Both the position numbers and the translations under genes were made by a program. 64,000 nucleotides of DNA, taken from Paenibacillus baekrokdamisoli (lineage in GTDB: Bacteria; Bacillota; Bacilli; Paenibacillales; Paenibacillaceae). Below the pieces are notes generated by a model. That model was not told the DNA's origin and did not search any database. It saw only the letters and a list, made by a program, of their open reading frames with translations. Shown in pieces: positions 17,943-26,817 of the stretch (its first letter is position 1; each line of letters opens with the position of its first letter). The stretch is from positions 5,508,501 to 5,572,500 of the forward strand of contig NZ_AP019308.1 of assembly GCF_003945345.1 (NCBI RefSeq), given 5' to 3'.

Positions 17943-18371
17943 ATGGCGGGTATTTTGTATTCTTTATTGGCGGGCATTGCGATTGCCATACAGGGTATCG
18001 TGAACACGAGAGTAAGCGAGAAGGCGGGGTTCTGGTTAACCAATACGATTGTACACGGATCAGGCTTTATCGTGTCCTTGCTGTTATTTGCCCTTCTGCG
18101 TGACGGTTCAATCAGCGGCATTCAGACGATGAATAAAGGCTATCTGCTAGGCGGTGTGTTTGGCGTCGTCATTGTATTCTCGGTGATGAAGGGGATCGGG
18201 CAATTGGGGCCTTCCTATTCGGTGGCGATCTTATTAGTATCCCAGCTGATTTTCGCTACTGTTATTGATAGCTTCGGTTTATTCGGTGCTCAGGCAGTTC
18301 CGTTTGCTTGGAACAAGGTCATCGGAATCCTAGTGATGGTAGCTGGTATTGCTGTATTTAAGTGGAATTAA
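17943..18371 (+). CDS. DMT-superfamily transporter, DUF606/YdcZ type
   Basis: A 142-residue membrane protein with about five hydrophobic helices, typical of the short DUF606 (YdcZ) branch of the drug/metabolite transporter superfamily, which probably functions as a dimer. The start MAGILYSLLAGIAIAIQGIV and the block HGSGFIVSLLLFALL are family-typical. Ribosome site GGGGGAG. It follows the YeiL-like regulator and likely exports or imports the compound that regulator senses; the substrate is not known. Confidence 0.75.
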   Translation: MAGILYSLLAGIAIAIQGIVNTRVSEKAGFWLTNTIVHGSGFIVSLLLFALLRDGSISGIQTMNKGYLLGGVFGVVIVFSVMKGIGQLGPSYSVAILLVSQLIFATVIDSFGLFGAQAVPFAWNKVIGILVMVAGIAVFKWN

Positions 18372-18474
18372 AATACAATTGACATGAAATTATGTATCGT
18401 TTGTACAGTCCGTTCCATCAGAATTATACGAAGCTGCAGATATGGAAGACTGGCGCGTTCATCTACTCCACAAA

Positions 18475-18506
18475 AAGAAGAGGGGCGGATATCCGACCCT
18501 CTTCTT
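18475..18506. terminator. Bidirectional hairpin terminator
   Basis: AAGAAGAGGGGCGGAT pairs with ATCCGACCCTCTTCTT (one wobble); on the - strand it is followed by a T-run. It ends the ndh transcript and can also stop the DUF606 gene. Confidence 0.8.
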
Positions 18507-18524
18507 GTGAAATTAAATGCTGGA

Positions 18525-19706
18525 TTAGTAAGCAAGTGCGAACATGCCGTGGATATGTGACAGGTAGCGAACATTGCTCGCTTCCTTCATAAACGTAGCA
18601 GGCAAGCCTTTCAGCTGAGTACCGTTGCCGCCGATTGTGCCGACAGCATCTTTACGACCCAAGCTTCCAAGTGTTCCGGAGAATACAGGTGCGAATTTGT
18701 CCATAACGCCGCCTTTGATCATAACGGACAGATTGTAGCCGACCGTCTCACCCATCTGCCAAGCAAGCTGAGCAGTTGGAGGATAAGGGCGATCGCCGCC
18801 TTCAGGGAATACAACCGCACAGTCGCCAGCTAGGAAAACATCTGCATGCGAAGTCGATTGCAGCGTTTGTGAAACCGTCGAACGGCCGCGATCTTCTGCA
18901 AGGCCGCTGCTTCCAACAACAGGGTTGCCTTTAACGCCGCCAGTCCAGATAATGGTGCTGGATTCGATAGTATTGCCATCTTTTAGCGATACAGCTGTTT
19001 TGGTTGCTTCTGTGATTGCGACGCCAGTGATGAAAGTAACGCCGCGCTTCGACAGGCTCTCAACTGCACGCTCGATCAATACTTTAGGGAAGATAGGCAG
19101 AACAGCAGGGCCTGCTTCGATACAGTACAGTGAAATATCTCTGAAGTCGATACCTTTGCTGCGACAAACCTCAGGAAGTTTGTCAGCGAATTCGCCAACA
19201 AGCTCAACACCAGTCAAGCCGCCGCCGCCAACAACGATTGTTGCGTCAGCCTGGTTGCCTGATTTCTTGTAAGCGTCAAGGCGAGCCTCAACATGCGTAC
19301 GAATGCGGTTCGCATCTGCAACCGATTTGAGAACCAAACTGTTCTCTTCCAGACCTGGAATACCGAAGTAGTTTGTTTCGCTGCCAAGTGCAACGACAAG
19401 CGCATCATAGCTGTGCACGCTGCCGCCCTCTAGAACAACTTGTTTCTCATTAGGTTTAATTTCTTTGACCGAATCAACGATGATGTTGACATCTTTGCTG
19501 CCCAGCAGCTTATTAAGTGGAAGCGAAACGGCTTGCTCTGCAATACTGCCGCCAGCAAGACGGTGCAGCTCGGTAATAATTTGGTGAGTCGGGAAACGGT
19601 TAACGATCGTGATGCTCGCTTCCGCTGCTGACAAATACTTGCGAGCGGTAAGAGCTGTAAGAACGCCACCGTATCCGCCACCCAAAATCAAAATTTGTTT
19701 CGACAT
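18525..19706 (-). CDS. ndh: Type II NADH:quinone oxidoreductase (NDH-2)
   Basis: A 393-residue FAD flavoprotein. ILILGGGYGGVLTAL at the N-terminus binds FAD, VVGGGGLTGVELVGEFADK at ~160 binds NAD, and DVFLAGDCAVV at ~290 is the second FAD-contacting motif. It passes electrons from NADH to menaquinone at the membrane surface without pumping protons. The length equals Bacillus YjlD (392 residues). The start at 19706 has GGAGG six bases upstream; the ATG two codons earlier would touch the ribosome site. It forms an operon with the DUF1641 gene, like B. subtilis yjlC-ndh, where Rex controls expression; I could not find a convincing Rex box here. Confidence 0.9.
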   Translation of the reverse strand: MSKQILILGGGYGGVLTALTARKYLSAAEASITIVNRFPTHQIITELHRLAGGSIAEQAVSLPLNKLLGSKDVNIIVDSVKEIKPNEKQVVLEGGSVHSYDALVVALGSETNYFGIPGLEENSLVLKSVADANRIRTHVEARLDAYKKSGNQADATIVVGGGGLTGVELVGEFADKLPEVCRSKGIDFRDISLYCIEAGPAVLPIFPKVLIERAVESLSKRGVTFITGVAITEATKTAVSLKDGNTIESSTIIWTGGVKGNPVVGSSGLAEDRGRSTVSQTLQSTSHADVFLAGDCAVVFPEGGDRPYPPTAQLAWQMGETVGYNLSVMIKGGVMDKFAPVFSGTLGSLGRKDAVGTIGGNGTQLKGLPATFMKEASNVRYLSHIHGMFALAY

Positions 19707-19741
19707 GTCCATCCTCCATTCTTTCTCAACCTAATTAGTTA

Positions 19742-20182
19742 CTAGACCTTCTCGTTCTTACGATCAGCAAGTACGCTCAGGAAAGCTTGAGCGAAACGAA
19801 GCGTTTTTTGTACTTCTGGATCCTTCAGCATTTTGAGCATGCCGAATAGTCCGACTGTACTTCCTGCGTCGGATTGCGTGCGTTCGCCGGCTTCGATTGC
19901 TGCCGATGCGATACCCTTTGCTTTTTCTTGAACGGGTTTGACGAATTCGCCGATGCCGTGCGCGAACTCATTAATCAATACTTTGTCTGTTGCAATGCCT
20001 TGAGCAAAATCATAAGCCTTCGTCATGAACGTAACCATTTCGGCCAATTTCGGCAAGCTGTCTACGAGCACAGTCAAAGATTGTTGGACCTCCGGCTGCA
20101 TTAACTGATCAAGCACATCTAACGACTTTTTTTCTTCAGCGAGGGCTGTAGCTACCTCTTGTCCAGCAGATGTTTGTGACAT
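19742..20182 (-). CDS. DUF1641 protein (YjlC-like), NDH-2 partner
   Basis: A 146-residue soluble, helix-rich protein: LAEEKKSLDVLDQLMQPEVQ, a central LPKLAEMVTFM, and a late block MLKMLKDPEVQKTLRFAQAF that is characteristic of DUF1641. Family members lie beside NADH or formate dehydrogenase genes but have no proven activity. AAAGGAGG precedes the ATG. The following ndh gene starts 35 bases after the stop, so both share a transcript. Confidence 0.8.
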   Translation of the reverse strand: MSQTSAGQEVATALAEEKKSLDVLDQLMQPEVQQSLTVLVDSLPKLAEMVTFMTKAYDFAQGIATDKVLINEFAHGIGEFVKPVQEKAKGIASAAIEAGERTQSDAGSTVGLFGMLKMLKDPEVQKTLRFAQAFLSVLADRKNEKV

Positions 20183-20549
20183 AAGAGAATGTCCTCCTTT
20201 GCATTGAGATAAAATAAGTTGTTGGTCTCGATTGCGTCAGTTCTTGCAGGTAAGTTCGCATGTGATGAAGATTGCACCATTTTTCACATAGTTATACAGT
20301 CGTACTCCATAACATGCGATGCAGCCTATCATTACCAGTGAATAAAGAACCATCAGTAAACATGACTTCTTCAGATCACAACTCTTACTTCTATTCTACT
20401 CCTTTTTTCGAACTAAATTAATAAGAATTTTTTTGAAAATCTAATTTTTATTAAAATAAATGCGAAAGTTGGCATAAGTAGACCACTATAGGGAAAAAAT
20501 ACGCAGGATAAACCCGATTTATGTTTGAAATTCGTGTAACTCCGTTCCA
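20183..20549. other. Intergenic region between divergently facing gene ends, no gene seen
   Basis: The 367 bases hold the promoter region of yjlC-ndh (on -) and then an A/T-rich stretch. I see no open frame with a ribosome site and no stable hairpin. An imperfect ATGTGA ... TCACAT pair at about 20258-20290 is too widely spaced to be a standard Rex site. Confidence 0.5.
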
Positions 20550-21113
20550 TCAATTGGAGATCAGTGCAAGGATTACGACATCTATAAAGATACTTGTCAC
20601 ATCATGCTTCAGATATTGCTTTAGTAAGCCTTCGTATTTAAAGCCGAATTTCTTTAATATTCTCAAAGAAGCTGTATTCTCAGGAACGACATCTGCTTGG
20701 ATGCGGTGAGCGCCAATTGTATGAATGCCGAATTGAGTAACCTCCTCCAAAGCTTCGGACATGATGCCTTGATTCCAATACTCCGTAGATAACTCAAATC
20801 CAATTGAAAGCGGGAATAGTGGGATTGTCTCGAAAGTGCCTCGTGAGGGCATGTACATAATCGTTCCAATTAATTTAGGGTCGCTCTGCCGCGTTATTCC
20901 CCAAGGCAGCAGCTTTTTGTCCATAAACAGCTCATTCCACGATAGAATCAATGCTCTCGCTTGTTCAACGTCGGAAGGGCCATTCCAATCCAGATACTTG
21001 ATCACTTGTTTGTCGGAATAGATATGATACAGGTCCGCAGCATCTTCCAAAGTCATTTGTCTTAGAACTAAACGACCGGTGGATAGGATTGGGAATTGGT
21101 CGAAGTACTCCAT
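20550..21113 (-). CDS. GNAT-family N-acetyltransferase (RimJ/RimL-like)
   Basis: A 187-residue protein with the RimJ/RimL pattern: LSTGRLVLRQMTLEDAADLY at the start, an acetyl-CoA region around GFELSTEYWNQGIMSEALE, and the typical late block ADVVPENTASLRILKKFGFK. It likely acetylates an amine on a protein N-terminus or small molecule. ATG 21113 has a GGGG box about ten bases before it; a TTG seven codons further up has none. Divergent from the TetR-controlled operon. Confidence 0.8.
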   Translation of the reverse strand: MEYFDQFPILSTGRLVLRQMTLEDAADLYHIYSDKQVIKYLDWNGPSDVEQARALILSWNELFMDKKLLPWGITRQSDPKLIGTIMYMPSRGTFETIPLFPLSIGFELSTEYWNQGIMSEALEEVTQFGIHTIGAHRIQADVVPENTASLRILKKFGFKYEGLLKQYLKHDVTSIFIDVVILALISN

Positions 21114-21220
21114 GCTATTAGCCCCGACTTTCAAACGATAGGATAACTAGTAGTATAAACTAGCAACATGAAAATGAAATGAATGAGCAGGTATGAAGAA
21201 GAAAAATTCACTTCCCCCTA

Positions 21221-21274
21221 TTGACAGACCGCCAGTCGGTTTGTATACTGAGGTTAATAAAACCGACCGTCGGT
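21221..21274 (+). promoter_or_regulatory. Sigma-A promoter with two TetR-type operators
   Basis: TTGACA (21221-21226) and TATACT (21244-21249) are 17 bases apart. Between them lies CAGACCGCCAGTCGGTTTG (21225-21243), and just downstream the perfect palindrome ACCGACCGTCGGT (21262-21274) within AAACCGACCGTCGGTCTG. The sites match each other when one is inverted, so they should bind the same protein, most simply the TetR regulator at 22594. Confidence 0.8.
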
Positions 21275-21311
21275 CTGCAGTGACCGATTAGATCATAAGG
21301 AGCGAATTAAT

Positions 21312-21881
21312 ATGACACAGCAGCAATGGGATTGGATTGGTTATGGTGTATGGGCATTGATTATCTGGGTTACATTGAAGCAGTTTATGCAGACGAGAAG
21401 AGAATTTAGGGGCAGCGGCGTACGTATATTACTTGGAGACTGGCTGTTAATCGCGCCGCTTCCGTGGATCGCTTATTGTATGGGAAGTAGGGCTACGCTG
21501 GAGCAGCTGTTATGGACCATTGGGTTAGGCGTTGCCATTGCGATTCCTTATATTCTGACCAGCAGGTTTGTGGTAAAGGATGGCGGACGCATTTTCTTCA
21601 AGTCAAGTTGGATCTTCTATGTCATCTTAATTGGGTTCCCGTATGTGCGCTACTTGATCCGCGATAAAGTGTTCCACACCTATCCGATTCTGAGCTTAGA
21701 TCATCGCCCAGATATTGAATTAATGCTTGCGATGTATATTGCGGCGCTAGTGATATATACCTTCCTCTGGCGTACATTCATGTATGCGGGCTACGTAAGA
21801 CTGCAGCGAAAACAGCAGCTTCTAAAAAACACACAAGTCGCTAATCTTTTGTCTACTGACAAACCGACCGTTGGTATATAA
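21312..21881 (+). CDS. CcdC-like (DUF1453) integral membrane protein
   Basis: A 189-residue protein with about five membrane helices. The RIFFKSSWIFYVILIGFPYV segment followed by R-Y-L-I-R matches the conserved centre of the CcdC/DUF1453 family, and a late W-R-T-F-M-Y segment is also shared. CcdC lies near cytochrome c maturation genes in Bacillus, though its function is unproven. Its last codons contain the third TetR-type operator. First gene of the TetR-controlled operon; the assignment is moderate. Confidence 0.6.
   Translation: MTQQQWDWIGYGVWALIIWVTLKQFMQTRREFRGSGVRILLGDWLLIAPLPWIAYCMGSRATLEQLLWTIGLGVAIAIPYILTSRFVVKDGGRIFFKSSWIFYVILIGFPYVRYLIRDKVFHTYPILSLDHRPDIELMLAMYIAALVIYTFLWRTFMYAGYVRLQRKQQLLKNTQVANLLSTDKPTVGI
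21863..21875 (+). promoter_or_regulatory. Third TetR-type operator, inside the 3' end of the CcdC-like gene
   Basis: ACCGACCGTTGGT differs in one base from the perfect site at 21262 and lies just before a TATAAT sequence (21877-21882) and the ribosome site of the next gene. It may control an internal promoter or act as a roadblock. Confidence 0.55.
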
Positions 21882-21898
21882 TAAGGAGGATGGGGACA

Positions 21899-22567
21899 AT
21901 GAATAAGTGGACGAAGAGAATAATCACTCTACTTGCGGTCTTGTCGGTTGTCTTTATTATTGTCGGGTACATTATCGTTCAGTACGGCTTCTTCAGCGCC
22001 AAGCAAGCTGCACTTGTTGATTTCAAACTGAAGAGTCCCGACTTTCATTACAAGCCTTGGGTTTACGTTTTATACATTCATATCATCACTGCCAGTATGG
22101 CGCTTGCCATAGGGCTCTATCAGATGCTCCGCAATCCAATAGGTAAACAACGTACAGTCTGGCACAAAAGAGTAGGTAAGCTCTATGCCTATTCGATCTT
22201 GATTAGCGGTGTGGTCAACATGTACCTGTCGGCTTATGCCAGCGGGGGATGGATTGCAAAGCTGGGGTTCTTTACTCTCGATTTTCTTTGGATCTATACA
22301 ACGTTCAAGTCGGTGAGCTATGCACGCAAAAAGCTCATTGAAGCGCATCGGAACTGGATGTATCGCAGCTATGCATTAACATTCGCTGGTATTACGTTGC
22401 GCATTGTACTAGGCCCGCTTATGATGCTGTTCGGCGAATTTACTCCTGCTTACCAGGTCACCGCTTGGTTATCCTGGGGGATCAACCTGATCATTGCCGA
22501 ATGGTTCATCTATCGCAGCAGGGTAAAGCCTAGCTTGACCACCCAGCAGAAGGTTAGTATACAATAG
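21899..22567 (+). CDS. DUF2306 membrane protein
   Basis: A 222-residue protein with about seven hydrophobic helices, including the DUF2306 features HIITASMALAIGLYQMLRN, a WHKRVGKLYAYSILISG segment and HRNWMYRSYALTFAGI. These His and Arg residues are conserved in the family, which may resemble cytochrome b561-type proteins, but no function is established. AAGGAGG sits nine bases before ATG 21899; the ATG at 21890 abuts the ribosome site and is rejected. Second gene of the TetR operon. Confidence 0.75.
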   Translation: MNKWTKRIITLLAVLSVVFIIVGYIIVQYGFFSAKQAALVDFKLKSPDFHYKPWVYVLYIHIITASMALAIGLYQMLRNPIGKQRTVWHKRVGKLYAYSILISGVVNMYLSAYASGGWIAKLGFFTLDFLWIYTTFKSVSYARKKLIEAHRNWMYRSYALTFAGITLRIVLGPLMMLFGEFTPAYQVTAWLSWGINLIIAEWFIYRSRVKPSLTTQQKVSIQ

Positions 22568-22593
22568 AAGCGGGAAAGAAGGAGGTATACAGG

Positions 22594-23184
22594 ATGTCAG
22601 ACTCGACCAACCCAAACGCAAGCTTTCAACTTATATTAGATACGGCCGAGAAGCTCATTGATGAGAAAGGCTGTCGGCAGACGACCCTGCAGGATATTAT
22701 TGAACGGTCGGGGCTTTCCAAAGGGGCCATTTATCACTATGTATCTGGCAAGGATGAATTATTTGGACGTATTCTCATCTCCAAGATGGAGACCATTAAT
22801 GATAGCTTTAATGAATCCGTATCCCAAGCGAGCAAGGGGGATGCGGCTTCTCCTGTTCAGTTGATTGCTAAGGGCATGCTAGCCAATACAGATAGCCAGT
22901 CCGTGACCAATAAGATCTTTACCTACTTGCTTAGTCAAAGCGATAATCCAAAAATCGCTGCTATTTTAAACAATTTGTATCACTATACGCTGCGTCTCTC
23001 TACGGAGTGGATTAAAATTGGCCAGACATCCGGTGCGATCCCGCCTCATATCGACGCTGCCAAAATGTCCATGCTATTCACGATCTTCACCTACGGTCTG
23101 CGTACTCAAAGGGTGATTACCAAGGATGAGGATCAAGTCGATTTCGAAGATATCTTCCGTTTAATATTCCGATCCCTGCAATGA
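22594..23184 (+). CDS. TetR/AcrR-family transcriptional regulator
   Basis: A 196-residue protein with a TetR helix-turn-helix at ~12-58 (LILDTAEKLIDEKGCRQTTL, then IIERSGLSKGAIYHYVSGKD). The C-terminal ligand domain is helical and unrecognised. The three ACCGAC-type palindromes in this operon are its likely targets, giving autorepression relieved by an unknown ligand. AAGGAGG upstream; its stop overlaps the next start (ATGA). Confidence 0.85.
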   Translation: MSDSTNPNASFQLILDTAEKLIDEKGCRQTTLQDIIERSGLSKGAIYHYVSGKDELFGRILISKMETINDSFNESVSQASKGDAASPVQLIAKGMLANTDSQSVTNKIFTYLLSQSDNPKIAAILNNLYHYTLRLSTEWIKIGQTSGAIPPHIDAAKMSMLFTIFTYGLRTQRVITKDEDQVDFEDIFRLIFRSLQ

Positions 23185-23783
23185 AGCGATTCCCGCAGAG
23201 CCTTGTGCTCACGATTCTATTGAACGCAGTCGCTCCTTATCTCATTTATATGGCATTAAAGGATAAGACTTCAGGTTTGACTGCGCTGGTCATTGCTACT
23301 TGTGTACCACTGGCAGAGCAAATCTTTTATTTTGCCAAGAAAAGAGTCATCGATAGCTTCGGTATGCTTATGGTCGGCACCTTTGTGCTGGGAGCGGGTC
23401 TAGCTCTAATGGGTGGAAGTGAAAGGGTAGTGCTGCTGCGGGAATCCTTCGTTACGGGAGCCGTTGGCACTGTGTTTCTAATCTCCCTATGGATGCGAAG
23501 ACCCCTAATCTATAGCTTATCGCTGCGCTTCATACCAGAGGCGAATGCCGCTTCCCAGGAGCTGAAATGGAAGAGCCCCTACTTCCGCCGAGCTTGCCGA
23601 CTGATGTCCGCCGCTTGGGGCCTGCTATTAATCGGGGAAGCCGCTGTTCGCAGCTATCTCATTTATTCGCTCTCTACTTCTACATTTCTCATGGTATCAA
23701 ATGTTGTTTTCTATAGCTTTATTGGTGTGGGCATTATCTGGAGCGTGATCTACCGAAGGCATGTACAGAAACAGATGGAGTAA
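23181..23783 (+). CDS. VC0807-family integral membrane protein
   Basis: A 200-residue protein with about six helices that follows the VC0807 family: NAVAPYLIYMALKD at the start, CVPLAEQIFYFAKKRVIDSF, a GSERVVLLRESFVTGAVG block and SLWMRRPLIYSLSLRF. The function of the family is unknown. It overlaps the TetR gene by four bases, so it is translated with it and is the last gene of this operon. Confidence 0.75.
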   Translation: MKRFPQSLVLTILLNAVAPYLIYMALKDKTSGLTALVIATCVPLAEQIFYFAKKRVIDSFGMLMVGTFVLGAGLALMGGSERVVLLRESFVTGAVGTVFLISLWMRRPLIYSLSLRFIPEANAASQELKWKSPYFRRACRLMSAAWGLLLIGEAAVRSYLIYSLSTSTFLMVSNVVFYSFIGVGIIWSVIYRRHVQKQME

Positions 23784-25269
23784 ATAAAAGCAGGTCAATA
23801 TGTATCCCCTTTCTAGATAGTGAAAAAGGAGCTCATGATTTCATGGGTTTCAGACACTGTTGATGGAAGGGGATATTTGCTATGTCTTCCCAAAGAGGCG
23901 GGTAAGCGGAAGGGTACAACCAATAGAGGCGGTATCGCTATGGAGTATGAGGTTTATCCTTATTCCTTAATAGCGAACAAGGTTATCAGTTTTTCAGTAA
24001 AGCTAAATAAGAGGACGGCGTATTTTAACAAATTTAGGTAATTAGGAAAATGCAGAATAGGGGAGGGGGTGAGGAGGAGAACGGAGTCAACTTATTTTTG
24101 GGTCTATTTGGAAATCGAATAATAGGCTTCATTGACGACAAAACTTGATCCAATCAACTCATCCTCTTTTTAAAGTGTAGAATTTACCCGTCGAATCATG
24201 CATAAATACGAAGGTGAAAAGTCGAAAAAGCCTGTATTTACGAGGGTTTGTCGATTCTCCTCACAATACGAGAGCACCAAAACGCATTCCGCTCCTTCGT
24301 ACAATTAAGCCGTATTTCGCTGCACAAACGAAAGACTAGTGTTTGTGACGGCTATTTGGCCCATTCTAGCAGCCTCCATATGACAGCTTAAAAGGGAGTA
24401 GGAGTCCGTTGAGCAGTTCTTGAGATAAAAGAGGGCTGAAACTGATCGATCATCGAATCCAGATGAACATGCCTTAATTTGAGGTACCAAGAGAACGAAA
24501 TCAGGCTTATCGAGAAAAGGCATTCATCCCATCTCTGGAGCCATTGCTTGAAACGAATACTCCTTCATCACCTGAGTGGGTTTTATCCCCGTTTATATGA
24601 ATGTAGCTCCTTAATGTTATTCCGAGTATCGCATCATCCGCTGCTTTTAGCGCTACATGAGCCGCCAACAAGGCTACTCAGTGTTTGGTTGACTGATTTT
24701 CTATTAAATTTATATCTAAATTAAACTACCTATAGAATACAGCGTTTGCCGTCAAAAGTACACGATAAAGAGAAAAAAGGCCAGATATATAGGGAAAAAT
24801 ATACGAAATAGAGAAAACGGGATCTGATGATATCGTTATTTTTTGCATATATGAACACAAATTTATATTCCTAATAAAGATGGATCCGATGCATTGTAAG
24901 GGCTGTAATAAGCCTATTCGGCACTTAATTGGTAACTTGCCCCTGCAACAAGATTACATGGCACCTTTGAAGCGACTTCAATCTCACAGATTGCAGAGAC
25001 TCGTGTTTCGAACGAATCTGATAACAATTATTTAAGCAAAAGCCCTTAGTACGCGAGTAGGGGGCTCCTCTTCTTTGTCTTATTCCCTGTATCTAAGCTG
25101 CGTCCCGCATCAGATGGTCTAGCGGCGAAACTTACCGCTGATTCCGCTGCTTCCGCTGATTATTACAGCTGACTCGCGTATCGATCTGTTACTTTATGTA
25201 AATCCTTTAAATGAGCATTTCAATCTTTATCCAATGTAGGGCCAACTGATCAAGATAGGATGATTCCGG
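23784..25269. other. 1.49-kb stretch without a convincing gene
   Basis: This is the longest gap in the window. Short frames at 23820-24041 (GTG start, no ribosome site) and 24479-24724 have no recognisable features. On the - strand, about 45 codons covering 24527-24667 read smoothly (HVALKAADDAILGITLRSYI, then INGDKTHSGDEGVFVSSNG) and may be a decayed coding segment of unknown family. The right end should hold the sporulation promoter for the germination operon; a GCATT ... CAATGTA pair near 25213-25238 loosely resembles a sigma-G promoter but is weak. Confidence 0.4.
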
Positions 25270-26817
25270 ATGTTTTGGTTTTTAAAGTTGTTGATGGGAA
25301 AAAGCAATTCCAAGTATCAAACGCCTGCCAAACCAACAGACACATTGGATGCTGTTCCAATTAACAGCGAATTATCTGTTAACCTCGATCACCTTAAACA
25401 ATTGTTTAATTTGACTCCCGACTTGGTCATTCGGCAGATCCAAGTGGGTCAGGCGGCAACTTCTGCAACCCTTGTCTACTTAGATGGCATGGTTGATAAG
25501 GAAGCAATTAACAATAATATTTTAAAGGAATTAATCCATCTAGCTCCCGATAAGCCGTCAGATTTGAATGATGCGGTAAGTGTTGGGGATTTCCATACGG
25601 AAACGGATTGGAATCAGGTGGAAAATGCCATTCTGCAGGGAAATAGCGTACTTTTTGTCGATGGGCAGCCGAAAGTCTACATTTTTGATACGAAAGGTTG
25701 GCCGAAAAGAGCAATTGAAGACACACACGTCGAAACTGCTCTTCGGGGAGCTCATCAAGCTTTCGTCGAAACCGGGAGTCAGAATATCGCGTTAATTCGC
25801 AGGTATATTCCCAACCGGGAATTGAAAATCAAGGAACACAATGTAGGCACACGTGGAAAAACAAAGGTCTCGATCTTATATTTGGCTGACGTGGCGAATC
25901 CGGACCTTCTGAAGGAACTTGAAACTCGAATTACGCAGATTGATGTGGATACCATCCTGAATACAGGTGAGCTGGCTGAATTCATTGAGGATAATTCGTT
26001 CTCACCTTTCCCGCAGCTTCTATTGACGGAGAGACCTGATTCGGTAGCTTCCCATATCCTTCAGGGGAGGTTCGCTGTGGTTGTGGATCGCTCTCCCTCT
26101 GTGTTGATTGCTCCGGCAATCTTTGTGTCTTTTTTTCAAAGTGTTGACGATTACAGCAGCCGTTGGCTGATCGCTTCCTTTATTCGGCTGCTTCGTTTTT
26201 TGGCGTTGTTTATTGCTTTGTTTTTGCCAGCTATATACATTGCGCTCATTTCTTTTAATTACGAAGTTATCCCTGTACAGCTCATTTTATCGATTGCTGA
26301 GACAAGGTCGCGGGTTCCGTTTCCTCCAATTTTGGAGGCCATTCTGATGGAAATAACGCTTGAAATGATGAGAGAAGCAGGACTTCGGCTGCCCGCGCCA
26401 ATCGGGCAAACCGTTGGCATTGTAGGGGGAATCATCATTGGGCAAGCGGCGGTCCAAGCAGGGATCGTCAGCAACTTTATGGTTATTATTGTTGCCTCTA
26501 CCGCCATCGCTTCTTTTATTACTCCCAACTATGATATGGGCGCATCCATTCGGCTACTTCGGTTCCCAATGATGCTGCTGGCTTCAATGTTTGGAATAGT
26601 GGGTATGGTCTGTGGAGCGATGGCCTTGGTTGCCCATTTCGTTTCACTTGAAACGTTAGGTACTCCATATGGCAGTCCACTGGCGCCTTGGAGATTCGCC
26701 GATTTGAAAGATGTATTCATCCGTCTGCCCCTATGGACGATGGGCAAGCGACCTAAAGGCACAAATGCAGTGCAATCCGTCAGACAAGGCAATTCTTTGG
26801 GAAGAGAGGATCCATGA
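25270..26817 (+). CDS. GerA-family spore germinant receptor subunit A
   Basis: A 515-residue subunit: a soluble N-terminal half (to ~270) with the family blocks NPDLLKELETRITQIDVDTI and FPQLLLTERPDSVASHILQG, then a membrane half with about five helices including the hallmark RSRVPFPPILEAILMEITLE and GGIIIGQAAVQAGI. It sits in the inner spore membrane with the B and C subunits and senses small nutrients. First gene of a three-gene operon, overlapping gerB by four bases. Expression in the forespore is expected from the family. Confidence 0.9.
   Translation: MFWFLKLLMGKSNSKYQTPAKPTDTLDAVPINSELSVNLDHLKQLFNLTPDLVIRQIQVGQAATSATLVYLDGMVDKEAINNNILKELIHLAPDKPSDLNDAVSVGDFHTETDWNQVENAILQGNSVLFVDGQPKVYIFDTKGWPKRAIEDTHVETALRGAHQAFVETGSQNIALIRRYIPNRELKIKEHNVGTRGKTKVSILYLADVANPDLLKELETRITQIDVDTILNTGELAEFIEDNSFSPFPQLLLTERPDSVASHILQGRFAVVVDRSPSVLIAPAIFVSFFQSVDDYSSRWLIASFIRLLRFLALFIALFLPAIYIALISFNYEVIPVQLILSIAETRSRVPFPPILEAILMEITLEMMREAGLRLPAPIGQTVGIVGGIIIGQAAVQAGIVSNFMVIIVASTAIASFITPNYDMGASIRLLRFPMMLLASMFGIVGMVCGAMALVAHFVSLETLGTPYGSPLAPWRFADLKDVFIRLPLWTMGKRPKGTNAVQSVRQGNSLGREDP

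Noticed and set aside
20258..20290. Rex box before the yjlC-ndh operon
   Set aside because: The ATGTGA and TCACAT halves are too far apart for the 18-base Rex site.
23820..24041. 73-codon frame
   Set aside because: GTG start without a ribosome site, no recognisable features and atypical composition for a protein.
24479..24724. 81-codon frame
   Set aside because: No ribosome site, unusual His/Leu-rich composition, and the opposite strand reads more naturally.
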